From assembly GCA_017408825.1 (NCBI GenBank), contig JAFQTX010000022.1, positions 62,001 to 126,000 on the forward strand: a stretch of 64,000 nt of DNA, written 5' to 3'. Origin of the DNA: Alistipes sp. (GTDB lineage: Bacteria > Bacteroidota > Bacteroidia > Bacteroidales > Rikenellaceae). A program made the translations under genes and the position numbers. The notes beneath the pieces were generated by a model. That model did not search any database. It was not told where the DNA came from and was given only the letters and a program-made list of their open reading frames with translations. Each line of letters opens with the position of its first letter. Position 1 is the stretch's first letter. Positions 1 to 7,675 of the stretch are shown here, piece after piece.

Positions 1-447
1 ACGATCTGCGCCACACTCCTTGGCAGCTGTAACCATCTCAACCACAGGATCTACAAATATTGATACACGTATGCCTGCACGGTGAAAACGCTCGGCCATA
101 CCCTTCAAGAAATCACGATATTTTACCGTATCCCAGCCTGCCGACGAGGTGATAGCATCCTCGGCATCGGGGACAAGGGTTACCTGTGCAGGGCGCACCT
201 CTTCGACAAGTTCGCAGAAGCTCTCGATAGGGTTACCCTCGACATTTAGCTCTGTAGCGATATTTGCTTTAAGCTCACGAACATCGCTATAACGAATATG
301 GCGAGCGTCGGGGCGAGGGTGTACGGTGATACCATCTGCACCAAAACGCTCTATATTGAGTGCTGCCTCCAGCAAATTAGGCATATTTCCGCCGCGTGAA
401 TTACGCACTACGGCAATCTTATTGATATTAACGCTTAGTTTTGTCAT
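1..447 (-). CDS. pdxJ: Pyridoxine 5'-phosphate synthase, N-terminal part
   Basis: This gene runs off the left edge; the first 149 codons, from the ATG at 447, are present. The product condenses 1-deoxyxylulose 5-phosphate with 3-amino-2-oxopropyl phosphate to make pyridoxine 5'-phosphate in the DXP-dependent vitamin B6 pathway. The start MTKLSVNINKIAVVRN is the typical PdxJ opening, and ADGITVHPRPDARHIR is the family's phosphate/substrate-binding segment after the first strands of the TIM barrel. It is divergent from nadK, and the two promoters overlap in 440-501. Family assignment is secure from these motifs; the C-terminus cannot be seen. Confidence 0.93.
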   Translation of the reverse strand, partial: MTKLSVNINKIAVVRNSRGGNMPNLLEAALNIERFGADGITVHPRPDARHIRYSDVRELKANIATELNVEGNPIESFCELVEEVRPAQVTLVPDAEDAITSSAGWDTVKYRDFLKGMAERFHRAGIRVSIFVDPVVEMVTAAKECGADR

Positions 448-455
448 ATTTTTTC

Positions 456-501
456 TATCTTTGCAAAAGCAAAGTTACGATTTTTTTTCATTCTTCGACA
501 A
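456..501. promoter_or_regulatory. Overlapping divergent promoters of nadK and pdxJ
   Basis: On the plus strand TATCTTTG at 456-463 matches the Bacteroidota -7 box TAnnTTTG and would start nadK transcription near 470. On the minus strand TAACTTTG (470-477 read backwards), with a TTG 21 bp further upstream (499-501), would serve pdxJ. The -7 boxes are separated by 6 bp, so the polymerases should compete. Confidence 0.6.
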
Positions 502-1370
502 TGAACATAATACTTTTTTCGCGCAAGGAGCTTAAACATCGTCCCGAGCAGCTACGCAAGATGTTTGCATCGATCTCTCGTCATGGCCTTGAATACTCTA
601 TAAATGAGGACTTTGCTATGGTTGTCGAGAGCCTTACGGATATTCGTATTGATAGCCTCCACCGCTACTGCAATCTACCACCCTCAACAGGCGACGACAT
701 ATTGATCACCTATGGCGGCGACGGCACACTGCTCGATGCCGTGGAGCTACGTCCCACCCCTACTACACCTATTGTGGGTATCAACTGTGGCCGCCTGGGC
801 TATCTCACGGCCGATGATGGCGAGGGCATAGAGGCACTCTTCGAGCGCATTGTCGAGCGTAAACTAAGCTTCGAACCACGCCAAATGCTAAGCGTCGCGG
901 GCGACCTTGAATGTGGTGACAACGCTCTGGCGCTCAACGAGGTGACAATGCATCGTCACGGTGCCACGATGATCTCTATCGAGGCCACGATTAATGGTAA
1001 GACCATAGCCACGTATCACGGCGATGGCCTTATCGTCTCAACACCTACTGGCTCAACGGCCTACTCGCTAAGTGCCGGAGGTCCTGTTGTCGATCCTATG
1101 TGTCGCTGTCTGGTGCTCTCACCATTAGCGCCACACAACCTCACGATGCGCCCAGTAGTAGTTCCCGATAGTAGCCATATCACCCTGCGTCTTAGTGCTC
1201 GTGGTGGCGAAGCCTTCCTCTCGCTCGACAACCGCACATACACCCTTAGGGATGGAGCAACAATCGAGCTACAAACAGCCTCGGAGCAACTTATTCTTGC
1301 CACGCCACATAATAATAGCTTCTACGACACGTTACGAGATAAGATGATGTGGGGCGTAGACAACCGCTAA
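501..1370 (+). CDS. nadK: NAD kinase
   Basis: ATP-dependent NAD kinase makes NADP from NAD in the cytosol. The 289-aa length fits the family. The signature GGDGT is at residues 72-76, followed by NEV and the glycine-rich motif GDGLIVSTPTGSTAYSLSAGG that closes the active site (family knowledge). A longer reading frame starts at a TTG at 441, but that would begin upstream of the predicted transcription start; the ATG at 501, giving MNIILFSRKELKH, matches the usual start of Bacteroidales NadK. The gene is followed by a separate promoter for uppS. Confidence 0.95.
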   Translation: MNIILFSRKELKHRPEQLRKMFASISRHGLEYSINEDFAMVVESLTDIRIDSLHRYCNLPPSTGDDILITYGGDGTLLDAVELRPTPTTPIVGINCGRLGYLTADDGEGIEALFERIVERKLSFEPRQMLSVAGDLECGDNALALNEVTMHRHGATMISIEATINGKTIATYHGDGLIVSTPTGSTAYSLSAGGPVVDPMCRCLVLSPLAPHNLTMRPVVVPDSSHITLRLSARGGEAFLSLDNRTYTLRDGATIELQTASEQLILATPHNNSFYDTLRDKMMWGVDNR

Positions 1371-1473
1371 TAGGGAGATACCGCCAAATATATTTATAGT
1401 CGCATATATCACTGATTATAAATGTATTGCCACTAAGCCTCGTGCGTATGCGCAAGAAAAAGTGGTCATCATA

Positions 1474-1505
1474 TTGTGAAAATATAATTAATTTTCTTAC
1501 ATTTG
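1474..1505 (+). promoter_or_regulatory. Promoter of uppS-bamA
   Basis: TTG at 1474-1476 and TACATTTG at 1498-1505 are 21 bp apart, a good Bacteroidota promoter. Transcription should begin about 1509-1513, only a few bases before the ATG at 1515, so the message would be nearly leaderless. Confidence 0.6.
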
Positions 1506-1514
1506 TCGGATATT

Positions 1515-2237
1515 ATGAGCGAGCAACGAGCTATACCACAACACGTAGCCATCATCATGGATGGCAATGGCCGCTGGGCAAAACAGCACGGCAAGGAGCG
1601 ATATGAGGGTCATATTGCTGGTGTCGAGTCTGTTCGTCGTGTGGTTAGGGCTGCCGCAACACATGGCGTTAAATACCTCACACTATACGCCTTCTCGACC
1701 GAGAATTGGGGGCGTCCCGTTGCCGAGGTAGAGGCTATTATGGAGCTCTTCTGCAAGAGTGTAGTGGGCGAGGCTCCCGAGCTTGTGAAGCAGGGTGTTA
1801 AGGTGAAGATTATCGGCGAGCGCAGCCACTTCTCAGCCAAGGTGCTCGAGATGATCGACCAGATTGAGTGCACGACCAAGGCGGGCGATAAGCTAACCTT
1901 AGTGCTGGCATTCAACTACTCGTCACGTCGTGAGATCGTGCTTGCCGCTCAGGCTATCGCTGAGCGTGTAGCCTCGGGCGCACTCCGCATAGAGGAGATC
2001 GACGAGGCAACCATTAGCCAACATCTGATGACCGCCACCATGCCCGACCCCGACCTCATAATACGCACAAGTGGCGAGTGCCGACTGAGCAACTTCCTCC
2101 TCTGGCAGGCATCCTACGCCGAGTTTTACTTCCCCGAGGTGCTATGGCCCGACTTCGACGAGAAGGAGTTTGACCACGCCCTTGAGGTCTACTCACAGCG
2201 CGAGCGACGCTATGGTCTTGTTACCGAAAAGAACTAA
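1515..2237 (+). CDS. uppS: Undecaprenyl diphosphate synthase
   Basis: Cis-prenyltransferase that extends farnesyl diphosphate with isopentenyl units to undecaprenyl diphosphate, the lipid carrier for peptidoglycan and O-antigen synthesis. The 240-aa product carries the invariant MDGNGRWA motif (Asp16 binds the diphosphate) and the C-terminal RTSGECRLSNFLLWQ motif. The ATG at 1515 is preferred to an in-frame TTG at 1503, which lies inside the -7 box. The next gene, bamA, begins 4 bp after the stop, so the two are co-transcribed and both serve the cell envelope. Confidence 0.96.
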   Translation: MSEQRAIPQHVAIIMDGNGRWAKQHGKERYEGHIAGVESVRRVVRAAATHGVKYLTLYAFSTENWGRPVAEVEAIMELFCKSVVGEAPELVKQGVKVKIIGERSHFSAKVLEMIDQIECTTKAGDKLTLVLAFNYSSRREIVLAAQAIAERVASGALRIEEIDEATISQHLMTATMPDPDLIIRTSGECRLSNFLLWQASYAEFYFPEVLWPDFDEKEFDHALEVYSQRERRYGLVTEKN

Positions 2238-2241
2238 CGCA

Positions 2242-4803
2242 ATGATAAGAGATATCAAAATAGTCATTTTTGCCGTTGTGGCGCTACTTTGCGGGGTATC
2301 ATCACTCTATGCACAGGAGCGCTCAACAACACGCTATACACTTGGCGATGAGTACAACACCGTGGTGGCGGACTCCGTAGAGTTCGACATCAACGCTCCG
2401 ATGTACGACGAGACTACCCCCAAGATGTACTACATCCGCAAGATCAACCTTCACGGCGTGAAGTATCTCAACCACAGCATCCTCAAGTCATCAGCAGGCT
2501 TACAGGAGGGCGACTCGGTATATCTACCAAGTAACTTCATCCCTAACGCTATGCAGCGTCTGTGGGCACCACGCTACTTCTCGAACATCCAGATGGGAGC
2601 CACCATCGAGGGCGACTCGCTCGACCTTGAGATCTTCCTAAAGGAGCGTGCACGAATTCTCACATGGGATTTTGAGGGCATATCGAAGAGTAAGAAGGAT
2701 GACCTACGCGAAATTCTCAAGCTCAGGCGTAACACCGAGCTCTCAGACTATATCATCGACAAGAACATAAAGCTCATCAAAGAGCACTACTCCGAGAAGG
2801 GCTTCCGCACCTGTAACGTAGATGTGCGCATCAACAACGATACCACCTACGAGCAGTGTGTGAACGTCACCTTTGTCATAGACCGTGGCCCTAAGGTGCG
2901 CATCGGCGAGATCAACTTCATCGGCAACGAGGAGTTTGACGATAAGCGCCTGCGCCGCACCTTTAAGAAGACTCACCAGAAGAGCATCCTATTCTTCCAA
3001 AACCGCAAGCTCCTCGAGGAGGAGTACGAGGAGGATAAGCTCAAGTTGCTCGACTTCTATAATTCGCAGGGTTTCCGCAACGCCAATATCATTCGTGACT
3101 CGGTATACTTCATCGACGATGTGACACTCGGCCTCGACATCGAGGTCGAAGAGGGCAACCGCTTCTACGTGCGTGACATCAAGTGGGTAGGTAACTCAAT
3201 ATATGAGACCGAGCGCCTCGAAAGTATGCTCGGCATACACCCTGGCGATGTCTACGACAAGAAGTCACTGCATAAGCGCCTCGGTATCGGTCGTGAAATG
3301 AACCCCGAGGAGATATCTATCTCGTCGCTATACCAGAACAATGGTTACCTTATGTCGCAGATCGAGCCTGCCGAGATCGTTGTCGGCCCCGACTCTCTCG
3401 ACCTTGAGATACGCATCTATGAGGGTAAACCATTTACGGTGAACAACGTGGAGATCTCGGGAAATATGCGTGTAAACGACGAGGTTATCCGCCGTGAGTT
3501 GTACGTGCGTCCTGGCGAGCTATACAACCGTGCGCTGCTGATGCAGACAATGCGTATGCTTATGGGTATGGGCCACTTCGACGAGCAGGCAATCGCCCCC
3601 GACATACAGCCCGTATCCGACGAGTTGGTAGATGTCATTTGGCCACTCTCGGAGAAGGCTTCAGATCAGTTTAATATTGCCGGTGGTTGGGGCTCTGGAA
3701 CATTCGTAGGTAGCGTAGGTATCACACTCAACAACCTGTCGATGCGCGACTTCTTTAAGAAGGGTGCTTGGCGACCATACCCCTCAGGCCAGAACCAGAA
3801 GCTCTCAATATCGGGCCAGACCAACGGTACATACTATAAGGCACTATCGCTCAGTTTCACAGACCCTTGGCTGGGTGGCCGCCGTCCTAACTCGTTCACA
3901 TTCTCGGGATATATCTCGGAGCAGAATAACGCCTACTACGTATGGCAGAACGCCACGATGCACTACCGCTCGATGGGTCTTGCCGTGGGTTTTGGTAAGC
4001 GCCTACAGTGGCCCGATCCATACTTCACGTTCTATGGCGAGTTGGGCTACCAGCGCTACGGCCTAAAGGGATGGAACTCATTTATCATCAGCGACGGTGT
4101 ATCTAATACCCTATCGCTCAAGCTCGTGCTACAACGTTCGTCGGTAGATGCGCCTTTCTACTCGCGCTCGGGATCTGAGTTCACGCTCTCGGTGCAGGCA
4201 ACACCTCCTTTCTCGGCGTGGGATGGCAAGAACTATAGCGACACGAAGCTCTCGGATCAGGATCGTTATCGCTGGATAGAGTATCACAAGTGGTTGCTCA
4301 AGGGTCGTTGGTACTTCCCGCTGACCTCAAATCAAAACCTGGTGCTTATGCTCGGTGCTGAGATGGGTTACTTGGGCCACTACAACAAGAATAAGGTGTC
4401 ACCTTTTGAGCGTTTTGAGGTCGGTGGCGACGGTATGACCGGATATAACATCTATGGTGTTGATATCATTGCTCTACGTGGTTATGAGGATGGAGCTCTC
4501 GACCCATCGAACTACTACTCTGTAGGTTACAACAAGTATACTGTCGAGCTACGATACCCTGTAATTATGAAACCAAGCTCGTCAATCTACGTGCTCGGCT
4601 TCCTCGAGGGTGGTAATGGTTTCAACTCGTGGAAGGAGTTCTCGCCATTTAAGATTAAGCGTTCGGCAGGTGTCGGCGTGCGTCTCTACCTCCCAATCGT
4701 TGGTATGATTGGCGTGGACTGGGGTTACGGTTTCGACCCAGCATATGGCAAGACCTCGCCAAGTGGCTCGCAGTTCCACTTTGTACTCGGACAGCAATTT
4801 TAA
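2242..4803 (+). CDS. bamA: Outer membrane protein assembly factor BamA
   Basis: BamA inserts beta-barrel proteins into the outer membrane. From the ATG at 2242 the 853-aa product begins with a signal peptide ending near SSLYAQ. It continues with POTRA domains over roughly residues 50-450 (recurring patterns such as INLHGVKYLNHS, INFIGNEEFDDKRLRR and VEISGNMRVNDEVIRR). The C-terminal half is a 16-stranded surface-antigen barrel ending in HFVLGQQF, a typical terminal aromatic signature. An upstream in-frame ATG at 2170 lies inside uppS and would bury the signal peptide, so it was not used. Two Skp-like chaperones follow, a standard envelope-assembly cluster. Confidence 0.95.
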   Translation: MIRDIKIVIFAVVALLCGVSSLYAQERSTTRYTLGDEYNTVVADSVEFDINAPMYDETTPKMYYIRKINLHGVKYLNHSILKSSAGLQEGDSVYLPSNFIPNAMQRLWAPRYFSNIQMGATIEGDSLDLEIFLKERARILTWDFEGISKSKKDDLREILKLRRNTELSDYIIDKNIKLIKEHYSEKGFRTCNVDVRINNDTTYEQCVNVTFVIDRGPKVRIGEINFIGNEEFDDKRLRRTFKKTHQKSILFFQNRKLLEEEYEEDKLKLLDFYNSQGFRNANIIRDSVYFIDDVTLGLDIEVEEGNRFYVRDIKWVGNSIYETERLESMLGIHPGDVYDKKSLHKRLGIGREMNPEEISISSLYQNNGYLMSQIEPAEIVVGPDSLDLEIRIYEGKPFTVNNVEISGNMRVNDEVIRRELYVRPGELYNRALLMQTMRMLMGMGHFDEQAIAPDIQPVSDELVDVIWPLSEKASDQFNIAGGWGSGTFVGSVGITLNNLSMRDFFKKGAWRPYPSGQNQKLSISGQTNGTYYKALSLSFTDPWLGGRRPNSFTFSGYISEQNNAYYVWQNATMHYRSMGLAVGFGKRLQWPDPYFTFYGELGYQRYGLKGWNSFIISDGVSNTLSLKLVLQRSSVDAPFYSRSGSEFTLSVQATPPFSAWDGKNYSDTKLSDQDRYRWIEYHKWLLKGRWYFPLTSNQNLVLMLGAEMGYLGHYNKNKVSPFERFEVGGDGMTGYNIYGVDIIALRGYEDGALDPSNYYSVGYNKYTVELRYPVIMKPSSSIYVLGFLEGGNGFNSWKEFSPFKIKRSAGVGVRLYLPIVGMIGVDWGYGFDPAYGKTSPSGSQFHFVLGQQF

Positions 4804-4924
4804 TTAGCCCGAGAGGTAATATCGGCATGCCGTGGCAATAAATTTGCGCTTTGACGCATTATAATTACAGAGCGAGGGGGCGAGAAAGAGGAGAGAGAAG
4901 AGAGAGGGGAGAGAGAGCGGCGAG

Positions 4925-5020
4925 GAGTGTGAGGAAGGTCAAATGGAGTGAGGGATGTCAAAGAGTGTGAGGAAGGTCAAAGAGTGCGATGTGGGTTAAA
5001 TAGAGTGTTAAAGGTTAAAC
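4925..5020. repeat. Five imperfect tandem repeats upstream of the ompH pair
   Basis: Units starting with GAGTG lie at 4925, 4946, 4963, 4982 and 5003 (17-21 bp each; the core reads GAGTGTGAGGAAGGTCAAA). They follow a purine-rich tract at 4870-4924 and end about 20 bp before the ompH start codon, so most would be in the leader of the chaperone genes. Unit number may vary between strains. Confidence 0.7.
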
Positions 5021-5038
5021 AACTAAAACTATTAAGAT

Positions 5039-5545
5039 ATGAAACGAATGATTGTCGCCCTTGTGGCATTGGTACTCAGCGTCACAGCTGTATCAGCTCA
5101 GAACTATATGGTAGTGGATAGCGAGAAGATCTTTAAGTCTATAACCTCGTACAACAACGCACTTAATCAGCTCGAGACCTTAGCACAAGAGTATCAGGCA
5201 CGCGTAGATGCTAAGTTCCAGGAGGTGGAGAACCTCTATAACAACTACGTAGCACAGCGTGCGGCACTCAGCGATTCAATGCGTCAGCAGCGTGAGAATC
5301 AGATCCTTCAACTCGAGAAGGAGGCCACCGAGTATCAGGAGTCAATCTTCGGCACCGAGGGCGAGCTTATGAAGAAGCGTATGGAGCTTATCCAACCCAT
5401 ACAGAAGAGGGTGTTTCAGGCTATCGAGAACTTCTCGAAGCAGTATGGCTACGACCTTGTTATCGACATCTCGGCAAATCCTACCGTGCTCTACTACTCA
5501 ACACGTGTAGACTTCACTCAGCGCATCATTGATGCCCTAAAATAG
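5039..5545 (+). CDS. OmpH/Skp family periplasmic chaperone (first copy)
   Basis: The 168-aa product has a cleavable signal peptide ending VSAQ at about residue 21. A long charged helix, rich in Glu, Gln and Arg over residues 45-130, is typical of the Skp tentacles. The closing segment is KQYGYDLVIDISANPTVLYYS. Skp-type trimers hold unfolded outer-membrane proteins for BamA in the periplasm (family knowledge). It lies directly downstream of bamA and 38 bp upstream of a second copy, forming a small operon. Confidence in the family is high; division of labour between the copies is unknown. Confidence 0.88.
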   Translation: MKRMIVALVALVLSVTAVSAQNYMVVDSEKIFKSITSYNNALNQLETLAQEYQARVDAKFQEVENLYNNYVAQRAALSDSMRQQRENQILQLEKEATEYQESIFGTEGELMKKRMELIQPIQKRVFQAIENFSKQYGYDLVIDISANPTVLYYSTRVDFTQRIIDALK

Positions 5546-5583
5546 TAGTTTAGCAAATAAATAAAAATATTAACAATTAAACA

Positions 5584-6132
5584 ATGATGAAGAATTTTTT
5601 TAGACTGACCCTTGCCGTAGCACTGCTCGTTATTGGTGCTAACACGGCTTCTGCACAGAAGTTTGGCCGTGTAGACTTTACATCTATTGTTCTTAGCTTG
5701 CCAGAATATAAAGAGGCCGAGGCAAATCTCGAGACTTATGGTAAGGACCTTCAGAACCAGCTTGAGGAGTTCTACGTAGAGCTCAACAAGAAGAGTGCTG
5801 AGTATGAGAAGAACTTGAGCACATATAACGACACCGTTCGCCAGATGAAGGAGAGCGAGTTGCAGCAGCTTCAGCAGAACTTCACACAGTTCCAACAGAC
5901 CGCACAGCAGGCTATGCAGCAGAAGAATGATGAGCTTATGGCACCTATCGTCGAGAAGGTAGAGAACGCCATTAAGAAGGTGTCAAGCGCAGGCGGCTAT
6001 CTGGTTGTTTACAACATTGCTAATGGTCAGGCAGCATCAGCAAACCTCGCCTACTTCGACGAGAAAGCTCTCACCGACATCACCGCAGCCGTTAAAAAGG
6101 AGCTCGGCATCACCGAGGAGGCAGCGAAGTAG
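5584..6132 (+). CDS. OmpH/Skp family periplasmic chaperone (second copy)
   Basis: The 182-aa product starts with a signal peptide (MMKNFFRLTLAVALLVIGA, cut after TASAQ). KFGRVDFTSIVLSLPE follows, then a long coiled-coil stretch rich in Gln over residues 50-120, which is more Gln-rich than the first copy. The C-terminal GGYLVVYNIANGQAA segment corresponds to the Skp trimer core. Paired Skp-like genes behind bamA are common in Bacteroidales. The gene ends 22 bp before a strong terminator. The ATG at 5584 is followed by a second ATG; either could serve as start. Confidence 0.87.
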   Translation: MMKNFFRLTLAVALLVIGANTASAQKFGRVDFTSIVLSLPEYKEAEANLETYGKDLQNQLEEFYVELNKKSAEYEKNLSTYNDTVRQMKESELQQLQQNFTQFQQTAQQAMQQKNDELMAPIVEKVENAIKKVSSAGGYLVVYNIANGQAASANLAYFDEKALTDITAAVKKELGITEEAAK

Positions 6133-6153
6133 TATATATAATATAGGTAGTAG

Positions 6154-6189
6154 GGAGTGTGATTCAATATGAGTCACACTCCTTTTTTT
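6154..6189 (+). terminator. Terminator of the uppS-bamA-ompH cluster
   Basis: A 9-bp perfect stem, GGAGTGTGA at 6154-6162 with TCACACTCC at 6174-6182, is followed by seven T residues (6183-6189). Confidence 0.85.
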
Positions 6190-6450
6190 GCAATGACATA
6201 TTCAGTCTCCCCATCCACTTTTTGCTCATTCTAACTGATATTAACCCACACAACACTTTGCATCATCGAAGAAGCCAATCTAATTGATTACATATCAATA
6301 ACTTATGCTGCTATTTCCAAGTTATAATTTTATCGCACTCGTAACTCGCTGATTATCAACACTATGAATAAACCTGCAAAATTGATTTTTCAACCCATTG
6401 ATAATCAATGCATTGCATTTGCTATTCGGAAAAAATTAACGCTCAAAATA
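6190..6450. other. AT-rich intergenic space
   Basis: No convincing gene or structure was seen between the terminator and the promoter at 6451. The stretch is AT-rich compared with the genes on either side. Confidence 0.5.
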
Positions 6451-6483
6451 TTTGGATTGAGGGTCGAAACCATAGTAATTTTG
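6451..6483 (+). promoter_or_regulatory. Promoter of the BACON-like lipoprotein pair
   Basis: TTTG at 6451-6454 and TAATTTTG at 6476-6483 with 21 bp between them fit the Bacteroidota promoter. Predicted start near 6490 gives a leader of about 50 nt. Confidence 0.6.
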
Positions 6484-6542
6484 CATTAGAAAACAGCGAT
6501 AATCACGCCTTAATAGTTAAACATTATAAAAAGTAAAGTACG

Positions 6543-6980
6543 ATGAAACGAGCAGTTAAACTTATGGTTTTGGCAGTAGCCGTTGTTGGTTCAGTAGCAT
6601 GCGAGAAGACAATCGTAGGTAAAATTTGGGATAAACCTAAGGTTGATTTTCTGGAGGAGAGCATCACCATTACGGCCGAGGGCGGTGAGCAAATTGTGGC
6701 ACTTAACTCTACGGGCGTGGATAATGCCTATATTGTAAACTACGGCCAGGATAGCTGGGAGACCGACGAGGAGGGCAACATGACACCTAAGGAGGATTGG
6801 GTTGAGATTGTCGAGATAATCAATGAGTATGAGCCCCAGACACGTGCCTTGGCACAATGGCAGTCAGGCATTGTCATTCGTGTGAAGCCCAACGATACAG
6901 GCGCTGAGCGCAATGCAACGCTCTACGCACGTAGCTTCACCGTAACCGATCAGATTACAGTAACACAAGTAGCAGAGTAA
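6543..6980 (+). CDS. Small lipoprotein with BACON-like domain
   Basis: The 145-aa product has a lipoprotein signal ending in VGSVAC, so it should be lipid-anchored at Cys20. The rest resembles one BACON-type beta-sandwich: SITITAEGGEQIVALNSTG at its start, a central WVEIVEI strand, and the closing IVIRVKPNDTGAERNATLYA and ITVTQ strands. BACON domains are carbohydrate- or mucin-binding modules in Bacteroidota surface proteins (family knowledge). A related lipoprotein gene follows 21 bp downstream. No enzyme or partner gene nearby gives a more specific role. Confidence 0.7.
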   Translation: MKRAVKLMVLAVAVVGSVACEKTIVGKIWDKPKVDFLEESITITAEGGEQIVALNSTGVDNAYIVNYGQDSWETDEEGNMTPKEDWVEIVEIINEYEPQTRALAQWQSGIVIRVKPNDTGAERNATLYARSFTVTDQITVTQVAE

Positions 6981-7001
6981 CTAACCTAAAACCCTACGAC
7001 T

Positions 7002-7397
7002 ATGAGAAAGATTATTTTCTGCCTTATGGCAATAGCTATTGCTGCCACCTCGTGTGGAAAGTTCGAGGAGGTGGACTTCGGATATCCTGAGAGTGTGATG
7101 CTGAGCAGCGAGGGTGGCGAGAAGATTATCACAAGCGATGAACCATTCCGGTTTGCCGTAATCCAAAACTACAAGACTGGCGACGAGAGTACAACAATAG
7201 GCACTGAAGATGAACGCTATCGTGAGGATGTTGAGCAACGTGAACTTGAGTGGCTCAGAATTGAGTACGGCAGCTCAAGGAATAATAAGGAGCTTAAGAT
7301 TTTCGCCAAGCCAAACACCAGCGGCAAACCCCGCACGCTCCACCTCGAACTCTACTTAGCCTATAAGTACCAGGTTGTCAAGGTCACCCAGAACTAA
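7002..7397 (+). CDS. Small lipoprotein, second BACON-like copy
   Basis: The 131-aa product has the lipobox ATSC with Cys18 as the lipidated residue, and acidic residues (GKFEEVD) next to it. The remainder has the same plan as its neighbour: SVMLSSEGGEKIITSD, a central ELEWLRIEYG strand, then KIFAKPNTSGKPRTLHLEL and a final VVKVTQN strand. It is probably co-transcribed with the gene at 6543 and arose by duplication. It is the last chromosomal gene before the left boundary of the genomic islands. Confidence 0.65.
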   Translation: MRKIIFCLMAIAIAATSCGKFEEVDFGYPESVMLSSEGGEKIITSDEPFRFAVIQNYKTGDESTTIGTEDERYREDVEQRELEWLRIEYGSSRNNKELKIFAKPNTSGKPRTLHLELYLAYKYQVVKVTQN

Positions 7398-7408
7398 CCC
7401 ACCCCACC

Positions 7409-7448
7409 ACAAAACAAGAGCAGATGACTTAGCATAAGTCATCTGCTC
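7409..7448 (-). terminator. Displaced terminator of the tRNA-Cys gene
   Basis: A 14-bp perfect stem (7418-7431 with 7435-7448, loop GCA) is followed on the minus strand by TTGTTTT. It stands 13 bp to the left of the tRNA-like core GGTCTGAAGCG at 7461. The stem sequence GAGCAGATGACT is nearly the same as that of the tRNA-Ser terminator at 42218. The simplest reading is that it once terminated tRNA-Cys, now 19.4 kb away, and was separated by island insertion. Confidence 0.7.
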
Positions 7449-7460
7449 CGCATTTCTGGA

Positions 7461-7471
7461 GGTCTGAAGCG
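7461..7471 (-). other. Attachment core, left end of island 1
   Basis: GGTCTGAAGCG is identical to the last 11 bases (as read on the plus strand) of the tRNA-Cys gene, minus its discriminator base, at 26847-26857. It marks the chromosome/island 1 junction. Confidence 0.7.
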
Positions 7472-7586
7472 AGTGGGACTCCTGAATTTGCATCCTGTTG
7501 ACTTCTAGATATTTGTAGTGATAGCCAGATATTTAGCATTTGAAAAGCACTTCATTTTGCTTCAATTTACTACTATTTTCTGCAAC

Positions 7587-7609
7587 TTTTGTTAGCAAAT
7601 TGTTAGCAG
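7587..7609 (+). repeat. Arm-type repeat, left end of island 1
   Basis: TTTTGTTAGCAAATTGTTAGCA closely matches 14668-14690 at the other end of the island, in the same orientation. It lies 116 bp inside the left core, while its partner is about 48 bp inside the right core. Probable integrase arm-binding site. Confidence 0.55.
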
Positions 7610-7675
7610 GGATTTAAGGGTATTTTGCTGTGCTAAAAAGAAAGTCCTACAAAAAATTGTAGGACATTTTATTTG

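Noticed and set aside
4925..5020. CRISPR array
   Set aside because: Repeats are adjacent, imperfect and without unique spacers; no cas genes lie in the window.
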